Positions 41,974-42,047 of a DNA stretch of 42,047 nt are shown one piece after another. The notes beneath the pieces are model-generated. The model was not told the DNA's origin. It saw only the letters and a list, made by a program, of their open reading frames with translations, and did no database searches. The position numbers were made by a program, and so were the translations under genes. Position 1 is the stretch's first letter, and each line of letters opens with the position of its first letter. The stretch lies in the NCBI GenBank assembly GCA_023454395.1, contig JAEYFY010000406.1, forward strand, positions 1-42,047, in the 5' to 3' direction. This stretch comes from Pseudomonadota bacterium (GTDB lineage Bacteria; Pseudomonadota; Gammaproteobacteria; Enterobacterales; Enterobacteriaceae).

Positions 41974-42047
41974 ATGAAACTTAAAAAGTTTGCGTTTCCG
42001 ACCGCATTTACTATTTTATTTGCCATTACAGTAATTGTGGTTGGCTT
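41974..42047 (+). CDS. YfcC/ArcD-type basic amino acid transporter (5' end)
   Basis: Starts at ATG 41974 with GAGG upstream and runs off the window after 24 codons: MKLKKFAFPTAFTILFAITV, then IVVG. The KFxFPTAFTILF start is typical of the YfcC family of putative C4/basic amino acid permeases often found in arginine deiminase and ornithine operons (arginine/ornithine antiport). Assigned by this N terminus and context only. Confidence 0.65.
   Translation, partial: MKLKKFAFPTAFTILFAITVIVVG

Overview
The window is AT-rich enterobacterial DNA, most likely Proteus or a close Morganellaceae relative. This is inferred from the protein sequences (LptG, AmpH, DeoR, MurQ/P/R and a chaperone-usher fimbrial set) and base composition; no database search was possible. 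It joins a piece of core chromosome to a tRNA-leuX integration site and then runs through accessory and metabolic gene blocks.

Layout. 1-2107: end of lptG, a shared terminator, ampH and a 27-residue membrane micro-ORF. 2108-3587: gene-poor AT-rich DNA with a 46-bp tandem repeat array and an orphan terminator. 3588-3701: tRNA-Leu(CAA) with its own promoter and terminator. 3761-13978: remains of a P4-type island. It holds an integrase with an internal in-frame deletion, a ribbon-helix-helix regulator, and a type I (IC-like) restriction-modification operon in the order hsdR / 61-aa ORF / hsdS / prrC / hsdM, whose genes overlap stop-to-start. PrrC is the anticodon nuclease that guards such systems. 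The island ends in decayed genes and a truncated ardB fused to a second copy of the integrase promoter. 14218-16853: a PAAR tip protein, a papain-like peptidase effector candidate, a lipoprotein immunity candidate, and opposite them a secreted stand-alone TolA domain III.

16981-21977: a four-gene chaperone-usher fimbrial operon on the minus strand (pilin, chaperone, usher, two-domain adhesin). 22624-30261: a sigma-54 activator divergent from a diaminopropionate ammonia-lyase / YgeY / D-aminoacylase / MFS operon, with a clear -24/-12 promoter and palindromic upstream sites. 30421-32448: rtcB-prfH, an RNA ligase and release factor pair for RNA or ribosome repair, behind a short leader ORF with an extended Shine-Dalgarno and a promoter framed by an inverted repeat. 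32551-35151: deoR and deoC, divergent from a probable deoxyribokinase. 35292-39370: murQ-murP-murR-TauE, with a perfect CRP site and two RpiR-type operators. 39677-42047: ornithine carbamoyltransferase, carbamate kinase and the start of a YfcC/ArcD-type transporter, preceded by a 33-codon leader ORF that closely resembles SpeFL, the ornithine-sensing arrest peptide of the E. coli speF operon.

The most striking points are the SpeFL-like leader in front of a carbamoyltransferase/carbamate kinase operon instead of speF, the rearranged prr-type locus with an unexplained coupled small gene, the rtcB-prfH leader with an 8-nt anti-SD match, and the stand-alone TolA-III beside a T6SS-like effector/immunity pair.
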